Shown piece by piece: positions 35,490 through 57,152 of a stretch of DNA of 64,000 nucleotides. The notes beneath the pieces are model-generated. The model was not told the DNA's origin, did not search any database, and worked only from the letters and a program-made list of their open reading frames with translations. The first letter of the stretch is position 1. Each line of letters begins with the position of its first letter. This DNA comes from Brachionus manjavacas (lineage: Eukaryota > Rotifera > Eurotatoria > Ploima > Brachionidae), in NCBI GenBank assembly GCA_019054805.1, contig JAHQIY010000036.1, positions 62,001 through 126,000 on the forward strand. The letters run 5' to 3'. The translations under genes were made by a program, and so were the position numbers.

Positions 35490-38400
35490 TCAGGCTTCTA
35501 TAGGTCCAATTTTTTCCATCTTCTTATCAATATTTTTCATAAATGGAAGCTTAAAATCTTCGAAATCAATTTCCCATCCATATCGTTCTCTCATTAGTTG
35601 TTTTTTCTCTATCAATTGATCAGTTGTGTCCTGCTCAGTCCAAGTGTGCAATGGCCTGAACATTATTCTATCTCGTTCAGAAAAATCTTTAGCCAGCATG
35701 GCTTCGGCATTTGAGTACGAGCTTTTTCTCATAGTAATCGGAGGCAAAAATGTGTCTTTAAATTCTTCCTTAAAAAAATACAAATTAATATTTTATTATT
35801 TTGAGTCTTTGTCAATTTTTTTGGTTACTGGTTCTTTGCTTTTTTTCTTCTCAGGTTTTTTCTTAGGTTTGGCCTTTGCATCTTTTGGCTTTGGAATGCT
35901 GTCGAATTTGTTTTTGACGGCCAAATAAACTCTTGGATCAGCAAAATCTTTCGCAATATCAAATGCTGTTTTACCTAGAAAAATTAATGTTGGTAACATC
36001 CAAAAGTAGAATAGTCCTCAAATGTACCTTGAATGTTTTCATGATTTACTTTTGCTCCTTGTTCCATCAAATATTCTACACAAGGAAAACTAGCTGATTC
36101 AACTGCTCTCATAAACGGTGTTGTTTCGGTTATTGACAAAGCATTTATGTTAGCGCCATATTCAACAAGAAGTTTAACCACTTAAAAATGCAGACTAATT
36201 TTAGCCTAGTAAACTAAAGGAGTAGGTAAAAAACTTCGATAAACAAATAAATGGCTGGATTAAAATCCAAGTAAAGAAGCCTTTATAAAAAATTTTTGAC
36301 ATAAAAAACTTGAAATTGTAAATAAAAAATTTAATTAATCAAAAATAATTTTTATATTTGTGTTGAAATAATTAACAATTATTTATGTGAAACACTGGAA
36401 CCTTTTTTAAAGATTTTTCAATTAATTTTAATTGTTTAATTAATAAAAAGGATACTTTTTTTAACTTTTTTTCAAAAAGAAGCAATCCAACTTATATCCA
36501 ACTTCATTTTGTAATTGCTACCTTACAATTTTTTCTTTTTTTCCTGAACTATCAAACATTTAAACATGCCTAATCTCAAGCTATTTCAACTTAACGTTTT
36601 TTTTTCCTGATTGAGTCTCAGATCTTTGGAAAAAAAATAAAAAAAAGCCATAATAAAATTTGAATAGTAATTGAATTAAAATAGTTATATGATTAATACA
36701 GAATAAGAAAGCTAAATAAAGATAAATAAAATTAAAACTTGTTTAAAAAAAATATTATCATTTTTTGTCGAATGCTTATTAATTAAATATATATTAAATT
36801 AAATATAAATAGGATTTATAATTGTAGAAAATTTATCAATTTTTTAGTAAAAACAGTACAATGGGTAAGAATTGATATAAATCTTGCCTTAAATCTGACT
36901 GTCAAAAGGAAAAAAATTTCAAAGCAAAAGAGACAAAATTTCCTATAAGTTATCTTTTTTTAAATTTTCAATTTTTTTCAGCTTAATTTAAAACTAGGTA
37001 ATTTCTATTAAAAAAATAACTCCTCAATGAATTGATTCCTTTATATTCCTTTAGATTCATTTATATCAATTCAAATTAAAATATATTTTAAAGGTTGTCT
37101 TTAAAACATGGTTCCAGGTTGCCGGATCGCTGGATTTGACAACAAACTTAAAAGATAGACCCGGATTAAAAAATAAAACAAAAGTGAAAATCTAATTTTA
37201 AAATTCGAATTATTAAATAATGAAGTTTTTCAAAAATAAATTATTTTTAAGTCTTGCATTTATACTTTCTAATTTTTTTTTTCAATTAAAATATGCCATT
37301 AGCTAAAATCCGAACAACAAAATCCTCGTTTTAGGGACAAAAAATTTTTGACAAAATCGACCAAAAGTTTTCAAAAAGAAAATTCAACAAAAAAAATTAA
37401 AATTACAGAATTAATTTTCAATGTAACTTTTTATCATAAATTTCAGAAAGTCTGATTTAATAAAATTGGTACCTTCTAAAGATCCCGAATGACAGGCATG
37501 ATGCAGTGCAGTCCATTTGAAATTGTCATAAGCATTCACATCGGCATTGCACTCTATCAAAAATTTACAAGTTTCTAAATCACCTTTGGAAGCGGCGACC
37601 ATCAACGGAGTCTTGAAATACTTATCTCTAGCATCAACTGGTAATCCGCGTTTGAATGCATCTAATAGAGTGTGAAGATCGCCATTATGAGCTGCGTTGG
37701 TTATTTTAATAAATTCTCTTTCCGGATGCTTAAGGTACCATGGCGTGTCATCTTGGAGAGGATGAATTGGTGGCTGGTCCCTATTAAAACGATTGGTATC
37801 AGTAAAGTGTATATGTTTGGGTTGAAATATAGCTGGCGGATCCCCACCGCCCATTCGCGGTCCTTCGTCCAAAGTACAGATGGGCATTATTATTTTTGTC
37901 TTTCCCTTTTTGCCTTTTCCTTTCTTCTTCTTTTTTTTCTTTCCTTCGAAAGAACTTATCAAAAATTGTTTATTGATGTATTTTTTTCCTGTCAAAAATA
38001 GCTCATAGTCAATTTGATCTTTGGCCTTTTCGTGTGACATTATCAATTTTTGCATTTCTTCAGTCTCAGACAAATTCTGAAATCCCTCTTTGGAAATGAC
38101 CTCTACAAACGCTTCTTGTGTAATTCGGCCCGTTTGCTCAGGGTCGTATGAAGCGAACAGATCTTTGATTTTTTCCTGATGCTCATACATGTAGTCATAC
38201 AACCTTATCGACCAGTTGACACCACCTGATTCATTAGTTTGCTTCATTAACTTGGCAAATTGCTTTTCTCCTTTGCGTATATTTTTTGACGCGTCTTTGG
38301 CCTTTTTTTCCTTGGCGATAGCTTTGGGGGTATCGCCCTCAGCGTTTTTAGTTTTTGGATTGCATCCTCTTGTGGCCAAGAAGCGGCAACAATTACCAGC

Positions 38401-39350
38401 ATTTGCCTCCGCAGCCAAGTGAATTGGATTGTTTCCTTTTGAATCGTAGACATCAAAGTGAGCACCATACGAAGAAAGCAAGACTAAAGCCTATGGGAAA
38501 TTTTTAAAATTTGAACAAGAATCTGTCAAGTCACTTGCTTCAAAGTGTCCTTTGGCAGCTGCTTCATGTGCAGGTGATCGTTTTTGTTTATCGAACACAT
38601 TTGGATTTGCGCCTTTTTGCAGAATGGCTCTGCAAACCTCAACAGCACCACACGCGGCCGCAAAATGCAGTGCGCTTTTACTTGATTTCTTTCAGCTAAT
38701 GTTACCAAAGAATCAGGAAAGAAAAAAAAATATCTACTTGCTCAATCAGTGATGGATCCGAGCCCTCTTCGAGCAGCATAAGACACATTTCCTTGCGTTC
38801 ATTTGCCACTTTGCATGCCTCTACAAATATGGGTGTACCATCTTCAGTTTTGTTATTGGTTCCAGCTCCCATGGCCAAAACAATTTTCATACACTTGTCA
38901 TGTCGATTTGTAGGCGCGGACAGGCAATAAAAAAGAACGTCTTTTCCCTCTTTATCTCTAATGTTCGGATCAGCTTTGGCTCTTTTTAGCAACTCCAATG
39001 CTTGTACGTGGCCCAGCTCGGCCGCTCTCATCAAAGCGCTTCGACCCTTCATTCAAATTGAATAAAAATAAATTTTCTCTTTTTTTCTTTTCTTCATGGA
39101 AAAAACTTACTCTAAAATCGACCATGTTTGGATGAGCACCAATGTTCAACAAAAATTCGATCATTTTCTCATTATTATGAACAGCTGCCAAAATAAGGGC
39201 TGTTTGACCCTCTTGGGGCTCATTGTAATTTATCAAAAAACTCACACCTTTTTCACATAGCTTTCGAATTTGTTTGAAGTCATCAGTGCGGACACAGTGC
39301 AGCAATTTCCTCACTTGTAATATTTCAACAGGATCACTTGCCACTGGCAT
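35490..39350 (-). CDS. ANKEF1: ANKEF1-like protein (ankyrin repeats plus EF-hand region)
   Basis: Seven exons join in phase: 39350-39111, 39046-38738, 38688-38539, 38490-37473, 36180-36028, 35974-35829 and 35768-35490, giving 764 aa (human about 776). N-terminal ankyrin repeats include GQTALILAAVHNNEKMIEFL and GRSALMRAAELGHVQALELL. A central EF-hand-like helix-loop follows (LFASYDPEQTGRITQEAF), then a Lys-rich stretch (GKKKKKKKGKGKKGK) and the signature RFNRDQPPIHPLQDDTPWYL. More ankyrin repeats (TPLMVAASKGDLETCKFLIE) and a C-terminal ERYGWEIDFEDFKLPFMKNI segment finish it, all matching the vertebrate order. In mammals the gene is testis/cilium-associated. The intron between exons 3 and 4 is best read as GC-AG. 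Intron 4 (36181-37472) is unusually long. In-frame sequence before ATG 39350 follows an acceptor-like TTTAG, so an upstream first exon is possible. Confidence 0.92.
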
Positions 39351-41979
39351 TTCTAGACGAGCCAGTTGCTAAATAAAGCTAATTAAATAAATATTTAGCT
39401 AAAAGCAAAAAAAAAGAATATATCAGAGGATATATCCGAAATAGAGAAAAAATTAATTTTTTATAAAAGTCGTGTTTTTTAATACGGAAATGTAATTAAA
39501 AGCTAAACTAATTTTATTAAAGAGACGGTTGAAAAATGAGACTGGCTCAAGGATTAATGCGCCGTGTTAGACTCCCAAAGTATGATTTAACTCTTCTTTT
39601 CTCTTGTTGCCATTAAATCTCATTTGGTTTTTTATTTTGTTAAAGGTGTACATAAAAGTGGTTCCTAAGCAACTAATTTTGTTCAAGTATTACTCTGATA
39701 TTACATATGAATTTTAAAATAGTGTTTTTTTTTAAGTTTAATTGGTTTTTTAAGAGCAATCATCAAGAGAAATATAAACTAGAGACTTCTTAAATGTAAG
39801 ATTCGATCCTTTCGGCAATTAATGCTGTTTTTGGAGATGTAATTAGACTAATTGTATTTTGAATTCGAACAAACATAATTATTAATAGATATCCTTGAAG
39901 CGACTTAGTTTGTCGGAATGGCAAAATTTGCCAAATCAATAATTAACTAATAAATATTTTATAAATTGCTTGTCTTCTGCTTTTTTTTTAGCTCTGAACC
40001 TGGTGGATTTAGAACTATTTAAATAAGCAATAATTTAAAAGTGGTACTGAATCTTTAAGAAAAATATTTATTTACCAAGTATGGTTTTTATGCAAATTCG
40101 AATAAAAGTTTAATTCAAAGGCTTGATGAAAGCTTAAAAATTCAAATATTTGAAAAAAGAATTTTATTATGGTTCGATAGCATTAATTAATTTTTTAAAG
40201 CCTGATTTTTTTGTGAAAATTATTACATAGTTGCAATTAAAGTAATACACCCCTATTGATTCAAAGTTCATCTATTTAAACGCCTAAAAGCTCAAAATAA
40301 AAGCATTCAATTTTGATTTATTCAATATTTTAATCTTTAGAAAGCAAAAGAACTTTTTAGAATTTTTAAATCTCACTAATTTTGGATTTGATTAAGATTT
40401 CTGGTAAAAATAAATAAAAAAAAACAAACACTTAAAATTTTTTTTATTTCAACTGCAGGCACCAGGAAATCAAGGATAATAGAAATGTAAAAAATTTTTT
40501 TTTTAAATTCAAAAGACTCTTGAATTTATAATTTTATTGACTAGGTGAAACTGAAAAAAATTAATCAAAGAGAGACCCTACAAAATCGTGTATATTTATT
40601 CTATGAAAAAACTCGTGCATTAGGTATTTCTGAGCAGGAGATTGCTTCCCTTCATCAATAAGTATCATTCGGACATAAATTCTATATTCGAGCCCAACTT
40701 GGCGAACTCTCATTACGAAGAAACGTCATTGTACTTAATGATCGAAGATGTCGTAAAGGTGGATTAGACTGCAAATTTGCAAGAATCTAGATCTATTGAA
40801 GATTTTTGGTCAATTTTGAAGGGGAGAGTCTTCATCAATTGAGAAACTAAAATTCTGCGGGAAATCAGCCTAACATCAGTACAAACCCTAATGGAAAGTA
40901 TCAAAAAATGGATTGACAATGAAGGAATGAAATAATAGAAAAAAGTTTATAAACAAAATTTGTAAAGCTCTAAATTCTTTTTCTAAATCATCTAGCCTTA
41001 TTCTTCATTCTTTATAAATCAAGGTGTTATGACCTTTTGAAAAATTCCGGAAGCTTTCACTTCACCCGTTAAAACAAAGGTGCCAATACAAATTTTGTAA
41101 AAGAAATACTTTTCTTATCACAAAATTCTAGTTTAGACCTAGATAAAAAATTGATTGTATATCAAACAAAAAATTATAGAAAAAAGTCAATCTAACATTA
41201 GGAAAACTATTTACAATTGTAAATTATTTGGTCCATAGATTTTTATTAACATTCGCTTTTTTTTGCAAAATGAGTTTTAAATTTTCAAAATTTAAAAAAA
41301 TAATTCCATTAATTCATCTGTTCTATCATTTTTTTACAAAAAACTTTAAACATAAAGATATACCATCTTGTTTAATCATATTTTTTCTCTTATATTGAAT
41401 TATTTTAACTTTAAAAATCTACGATAAATTTATATTTTTAAGTCTTAAAAAGCTTTTTATCTTCTCAAAAATTACTTAAAGTTTAAATTTCAGGTTCATG
41501 AAACTTTAGTTTTGAAAATATTTCATTTAAATTTCTATTGTTCAAAGGTTTAAATAAAATTAAAATTGAGGAGACATCAGTTTTTCTTTTCACACATTGA
41601 TATTAAAAAATTTATGAATTATTAATTTAAATTTGACGTTAGGACATAAATACTATTTACTTATTTCAAAAAATTTTAGCCTCAAATTTGAAAATTTCTA
41701 AAAGTTAATATTTTAAAAATTTTCCGGAATAATGTTTTAGATAGCAAGACTTTTTTGTTTCAATTGAGGTTTTCAATGTCATTTAAATATGAGAGTTCAA
41801 ATTTTTTCGATCTAATAAAAAATTTCTTGAGGATAACCTGCAATTAGTCGACTAATTCAAGGTTCTTAAATTTAAAAAGTTATAGAACTGTTTTAAACCT
41901 TAAATAAATATAAGCTTTGTCTGGATCTGTTAGGATCTGGTGGTTCGCGTTTAAAACATAAATATAAATAAAAGCAATT
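39351..41979. other. Intergenic stretch with a Tc1-like remnant
   Basis: It should hold the ANKEF1 promoter and any 5' exon. Apart from the transposase remnant at 40.65-40.94 kb I see no coding or RNA feature. Confidence 0.5.
40650..40937 (+). mobile_element. Tc1/IS630-like transposase C-terminal remnant
   Basis: One reading frame with two internal stops gives FEPNLANSHYEETSLYL, then ESRSIEDFWSILKGRVF, then LTSVQTLMESIKKWIDNEGM. These match the second Asp block (PDLASSHY-type), the third catalytic region (RPIEDFWSILK-type, where the catalytic Glu/Asp of the DDE/D triad sits) and the C-terminal helix of Tc1/IS630-like transposases. No upstream DNA-binding part or terminal inverted repeat is recognisable. 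It is a different family from the remnant at 20.1 kb. Confidence 0.75.
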
Positions 41980-42130
41980 AAATAATAATAATAATAACTT
42001 TATTAATTAAATGGCCACTTCTAGCCTAACAAATAATGATAACAAAAAAGGAAAAAAGAAAACAAAACAAAATAATTTCAAATTTTTTTCTTCTAATCCC
42101 TCATGTCTAATATTTTACACAGTGTTAAAT
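41980..42130 (-). mobile_element. Possible 3' end of a non-LTR retrotransposon
   Basis: Read on the minus strand the segment ends ATTAATAAAGTTATTATTATTA, that is a polyadenylation-like AATAAA followed by a short TTA-triplet tail. This is the usual form of many LINE 3' ends. No protein similarity is visible to the right, so how far the element extends is unknown. The minus-strand open frame at 42135-42365 has no recognisable motif. Confidence 0.35.
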
Positions 42131-42535
42131 ACTATCAACTTGCTAAGCGCATGAGATCATAGTATTGCACTGTGAAACTGTATACATTTAAGTTGGTTAG
42201 AGTTGGTGTTGTAGTTGTTAAGAGAACAACGACAGAACATTTAATTGATAAATAATAATTTGTCCTATGCAATCCAACAGGCATCAACTCTTTTTGAAAA
42301 AAACACTTTTTGTTTCTTCTAGAGAGTGTTAGATTGATTTTTTTGCTTTTGAGGATTAAAAACAAATTAGTGATGAAATCGAATTAGTTTTTTGGACACA
42401 AACTAAAACTTGAATAAAAAAATGGCCATCTTCGAGGAAGACCACAGAAATCAACAACTCAGATAAAAAAATCAAAAAAAAATTAATCGTTTTAATTTTT
42501 TTATATTTTTTTATATTTTTTCATTTAAATAAATA

Positions 42536-42762
42536 TTTTCGTCACTAAAATTAGTTTTTTTTGTCTACAAATAAGGTTTTATTTTGTCAGTGAAAAATTA
42601 TTAAAAAGTCATCTCAATAAATAAATTTGTCAGTCGTTTAGTTTTTTTGTCAGAATAATTAGTTTTTAATAGTCAGCTAAAACAAATTAAATTTGTCACC
42701 ACTTTTAGTTATTTTTGTCATCTTAAAAAAATTTAATTTGTCACCCCCAAAAAATTTAAGGC
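42536..42762. repeat. Degenerate minisatellite, about 22-nt period with GTCA core
   Basis: GTCA (once GTCT) recurs at 42541, 42563, 42586, 42608, 42630, 42650, 42672, 42695, 42717 and 42740, that is at intervals of 20-23 nt over ten units. Each unit starts GTCA and runs through an A-rich part to a T-rich end (often TTAGTTTTT or AAATTT). The units are strongly diverged but the period is well kept. Confidence 0.75.
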
Positions 42763-42998
42763 TAAAAAAATCTGAAAAGACTATTTGAAAAGCAGAAATT
42801 TCGATTAAAATTTCGAATTTAAATTTTATTTATTTTTGGAATTAAATTAGAAAACTGTTTTTGGATAAGAATTTAATCTTGACTTCTATTTGAAAATCGT
42901 TTTGAATTGAAAATAAAATAAAATCAACTAAAATTAAAAATATTAAAATTTGAATAAAATATTTGGAAACTTTAGCATTTGAATATTTATTTTTAGTG

Positions 42999-43370
42999 AA
43001 TGTTCGCATAGAAATCGTTATGTGTACAATATAGAACCTGCTAAAATATTGAGTCTAAAGGGTTTTGGAAAAGAAATAAGGAAAATTTTCCCATTCATTA
43101 TCATGTTTTCGTTAGAGTTTGATCTTGTAAAAAAGCATCCATTTTAGTATTATTTTTTGAATATTTTATGAATTCGAATTTATCTTTAAATTTTTTTTAT
43201 TTTTCACTAATTGTTTTGATTATTTAAATTTTCCAAATACTATAATATAATATTTTAGCCTTATTAATTGTATGGCTTTGGCAGACTTTGCTTCTCACCA
43301 TTACAAAGACTTCATGGTTAATGACCGCTTTAAAGCTTTTTACTGTTTACGCATTAATATCGGTCATTGA
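42999..43370 (+). CDS. Possible two-exon coding fragment, unknown
   Basis: A stretch of about 150 nt (42999 to about 43146) is preceded by an acceptor-like TTTTTAG and ends at a GTATTA donor. A second stretch (about 43260-43370) follows a TATTTTAG acceptor. Joined in phase they read through NRYVYNIEPAKILSLKGFGK, FDLVKKHPFYLINCMALADF and ASHHYKDFMVNDRFKAFYC to a stop. The amino-acid composition is more protein-like than random AT-rich frames. No start exon was found and I do not recognise the family. It could be a pseudogene piece, the 3' end of an unseen gene, or chance. An overlapping frame (43288-43473) is hydrophobic and less convincing. Confidence 0.3.
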
Positions 43371-44812
43371 TAAACTGTTCTATAATTTTACACAGAGATT
43401 TGTTAAGAAATTATATCTCAATGAGCCTCTTCACTCAAGGATATCATTGATAAAAATTATGTTTGGATTATGAATATTTTTAAGATTCAATTTTTTAATT
43501 AAAATAAAATATTGTTTAAGTATATTTTTAAAATTTATTTATGTTCAAATAAGATATTAGAATTTAATTTTCATTCGAAAGGCTCCTTATTCAAATAAAG
43601 CTAAATAAAAAGAGATTAAAATACATAAAAATGTGATTCACTCATAGAAGAAAAAAATATTTTAATCATGAAAAACACATAAAACCAATTTATTGAAAAT
43701 AAATTTTTTTAATCAACATAAAATCATAAAAAGTTGAATAAAAATATATTTCTTTTTTATTTAAAATGAGTATTTTACGGTAGTTTCATTTTTAATTAGT
43801 GACTTTTCTTCTTTTAATTTTTTATTCAAAAAGATCTCAACTATTAAAACCAAAATCAATTTTAAAAATTAAGAACACATTTATTCGATGAAAAAATAAA
43901 TTTTTTGTATTATTTAGCATTTAAAAAGACATTTTTGACTGATTAAGTTTTATGCGCTGTTTTTTTTTCACTTTTTTAATTTTTTTTAATCTTCGCCCTT
44001 GCTATTATATCAGAGCACCAGTTTCAAGCCTTGGAATTATAGAAAAATTTTTTTCATCTGGAAAAAAAAATTTTAAAATCATAATAAAAGATTCGTAAAA
44101 ATTGTAGCGGATCTGCATGACAATGAAATTGGCTTAAAAATATATGGATGATTAAAAATATTATTCTTTGGAATCAGTTTCATATTTGATCAACTAGAAA
44201 ATCATGAAAGTCTTGCTGATCAGAAAATCAAAAATGGCATATTTTGAATATTCTGAAGGGGTTTATCTTAGAATGAAAAATTTTAGATGATTTAAAGCAA
44301 AATTTATAAAAAACCACATTCGAATTAAATTAAATGATTTCTCATCTTCGTCATTAGATTGTTTATTTATGGTTTTGATTAAAAATTCTAAAGATTTTTG
44401 TTTCAAATTAAGATATAAAAACTATAATTTTATTTATACTTTCAGTTAGAATTCATTTGAAAATTTATCTTTGTTTTATAAGTTAATTTAATTTGATCCG
44501 AGTCCAATAAAGCAAAAATCAATTCACTATTTGAGCAATTATGAAAAGTTTATAATAAATTTGAAATTTTGCTTTTGGTTTTAGCAAAATTTATGAAAAT
44601 TGGCCTAATTTTAGCATAAATTCGGAGCAAAAAAATTCAAATTATTCTCAAAATTCTAAAGTAAATACCTTGTATTCGTGGAAAAAAAAATTGAAGCTAT
44701 CATGAGTCATTCATTGTCTTTAGCTGATGGCGTACACGGAATATAATTTCAAAACTTGTATAAAAAACTTATCTATACATAATTACAAGATAAAATATAG
44801 TTAAATTCAATC
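43371..44812. other. Intergenic stretch upstream of the PI3K gene
   Basis: AT-rich sequence with no supported gene. It should contain the PI3K promoter and 5' UTR. Confidence 0.45.
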
Positions 44813-54275
<9,463 letters not shown>

Positions 54276-55313
54276 ATTTAAAAATTGTCAGTTTTAATTT
54301 TTTTAAAAGATAATTTAATATTTTGGTTATTTTTTAAACTTTTTTCCTTGAAATAAAAATGATTTTTTTACGATATTTTAATTCTTAATTAAAAATTAAA
54401 TTTTCAAACCAGTCCTAGTTAACAGCTAGAAATTTCTATTTACCAAAAAAGATTCTTTGACTTATCGAAGATTTTTGAAACTAAATTGTGGTTAAAAAAT
54501 CAATATTTTCATTAGTATATAAAAAAGTCAGAAAAACTTTTGGTCACTTGTAAAAGAATGGATCAAAGATTATTTATAACATTTAGCTTAAACTTTATCT
54601 AATTAAATAAGGATAAATAAATCAAAATAATAAATTCAAATCTACTCTAACCAAACTAAAAAAATTAGTTAGATTTAATCGAAACATTTCCATTAAGATT
54701 TTAATTTATTTATCAATAAATAAAACAAAAATTTCTAATTAGAAAAAGAGAAATTTCAATTTTTAAAATCGAAATTATTTAGACTGGTTAAAATTAATTC
54801 CATTTAAAATTTTGTTTTTATATGATTTATTTTTATATAAAGCTATAAAGCAGTTTTATTTAATTTTTAAATATCCTTAAATTTAAATCTTTTCAAAAAA
54901 AAATATTCAAAGTTCCTTACAATTGATTCAATTATATTAAATTGAAGAAATCAAAAAAAATTTGAATTTGATAAAACAGACGAAAAAAGTAGGAATGAAG
55001 GAGAGGAAAGAAAAGAATTTATAGTTCATTTTTTGATTACTTCTACTTTATACATAGTCATTTTGCATTCTAAAATAAATCGAACATTACATCAATTCAT
55101 TTTTTAACATTTTTTTTTTAGAATTTTAAATTTTATCTATCTATCCTGTAATTTTAGTGTTCTGCTTTTCAATCACTGTCGAAAATAAGACAAAAATAAT
55201 TTCTTGTATTACCCTAAAATAAAATAAAAAATTATGAAAAATTTATAATTTTAAGGGAAATTTTTCGATTTAATTTAATTGAAAAAGAAATAATTAAAAA
55301 TTCATCAAATAAC
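54276..55313. other. Spacer between the PI3K and SLC33A1 genes
   Basis: AT-rich sequence with no gene seen. It holds the PI3K 3' UTR and the SLC33A1 promoter. Confidence 0.5.
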
Positions 55314-57152
55314 ATGACTTTAAGTGAACAAAAAATGGCCAAAACTAGAATCAACCCGTTAAAAAAAGATTTAGGTAACATCATATTTTTGATGTTTTTG
55401 TACTTTTTGCAGGCCATTCCATTGGGTTTAACAGGTAGTCTGCCTTATATATTAAGTTCTCATAAAGTTTCTTATGCCGACCAGGGAACATTTAGCTTTG
55501 CTTTTTGGCCATTTTCACTCAAACTCCTCTGGGCCCCATTAGTAGACTCATTATTTATCCAAAAGTTTGGTAAACGAAAATCATGGCTAATTCCTATTCA
55601 ATATTTGCTTGGATTTTACATGATATACTATTCTTCTGTAGTAAACCAAATAATAGAAAATGATCGAATGGAAAATAAAAGTATAAATAACCTTTTTATT
55701 TAAGTCGAATATTTAATTTAGTTTAAGACCAAAGCAATATTTATTTGATTACATCTATTTTTTTTGCCATGTCATTTCTTGCTGCTACGCAAGACATTGT
55801 GGTAGATGGATGGGCATTAACTATACTATCAAAGTACTTTAAAAAACTATTAAAATTGGTTAGAAAATTTTATGAAAAAAAAGAGAAAATATGTCATGGA
55901 GTTCGACTTGTGAAAGCACTGGAGGTACTTTTGGATGGTTCGTTGGCAATGTATTGTTTCTGGTAATTGAATCAGCTGAGTTTAGCAATAGTTACATTAG
56001 GCCCTTGTTTGGTTTGGAAGCCCAGAACTATGGAATAGTGACTCTAGAAAGTAAACTGAATAAAAAAAAAATCATGCATTAAATCTTGAATTAAAATTTT
56101 AAGCTTTTATGAAATTTTTTGGCTTTATTTTTGTTTTGACTACAACATTGGTGCTTATTCTTAAAAAAGAGGAGACAAACGAAGCAAGCACTGATGCCCA
56201 AACTTATTCACTGTTGGAAACTTACAAGCTGGTTTTTAAAATAGCCACTTTGCCCTCAATTTTAAAGCTTTTTTTTGTTCTATTTAGCATGAGGGTAAAA
56301 AGTTTGGTTTGAAAATTGGTTACAAAAAAAATAATTTTTTTATCAAAAGATAGCTTTTTCAATCGAACCACTTAGTTTTCTTAAGCTAATAGAATCAGGT
56401 GTTCCAAGAGAAAAGCTTGGTCTACTAGCTGTCCCATTGACACCACTGCAAGTGCTACTCCCTTTTACAATCAGCAAATTTGTGAGTCACTCAAACCCAT
56501 TTGAATATCTTGGTAAAGCATACTTTCTTCGGATTGTGCTCAGTTTGGTTTTCGCGTTTTGGGTTTTTATTTCACCAACTTTTAAAAATGCAGATGGTTA
56601 CTCGCTCAATTTTTTTTTAATTTGTATATTGTTGCAAGCTGTTCACTCGACTGTCTTGTATTCAATACACATGCCAATTATGTATTTTTTTACCAGAATA
56701 AGTGATAAAAATATTGGCGGAACATATCTTACCTTTTTGAACACCATCTCAAATCTGAGTAATTTTATTAATTGTTCTTTTTAGAAATAAAGATATTTAA
56801 TTATTTTAAAGCTCGAAGTTCTATTAACACTGCGTCGCTGTTTTTGGCAAATTTTTTGTCAATCAAATATTGTAACCATGATTTGAATACAAAACATTTA
56901 AATGCTAGTTTTGTACAAAATGTGTATAATTTGAAAAAACAAAATGAATGCTCTTCTAAAGAAGATATTCTTAGCTGCAATGAGTCTGGTGGACAGTGCG
57001 AAGCCTATTTGGATGCTTATTATTTTCAAACATTCGTTTGTTTTTTGTTTGGCTTAGCATGGTTGATTTGGATCAAAAAATATTTGTTTCAGCTTCAAAA
57101 ATTGCCTGAGTCGGCGTGGAAAATTCATTTGAACAAAATTAAATTAATTTAA
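55314..57152 (+). CDS. SLC33A1: SLC33A1, ER acetyl-CoA transporter
   Basis: SLC33A1 (AT-1) moves acetyl-CoA into the ER lumen for protein and glycolipid acetylation and belongs to the major facilitator fold. Six exons join in phase: 55314-55680, 55728-55833, 55884-56050, 56104-56294, 56350-56758 and 56812-57152, giving 526 aa (human 549). Diagnostic segments are FLQAIPLGLTGSLPYILSS, then FAFWPFSLKLLWAPLVDSLF, FGKRKSWLIP, AATQDIVVDGWALTILS and GNVLFLVIESAEF. Later come SGVPREKLGLLAVPLTPLQ, IGGTYLTFLNTISNL and a Cys-rich lumenal loop (NECSS, then SCNESGGQCEAYLDAYYF). About a dozen hydrophobic spans are present. Exon 3 has an unusually A-rich acceptor (AAAAAAAAG), but splicing there restores KENMSWSSTCES in the expected place. 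A polyadenylation signal lies at 57176. Confidence 0.93.
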
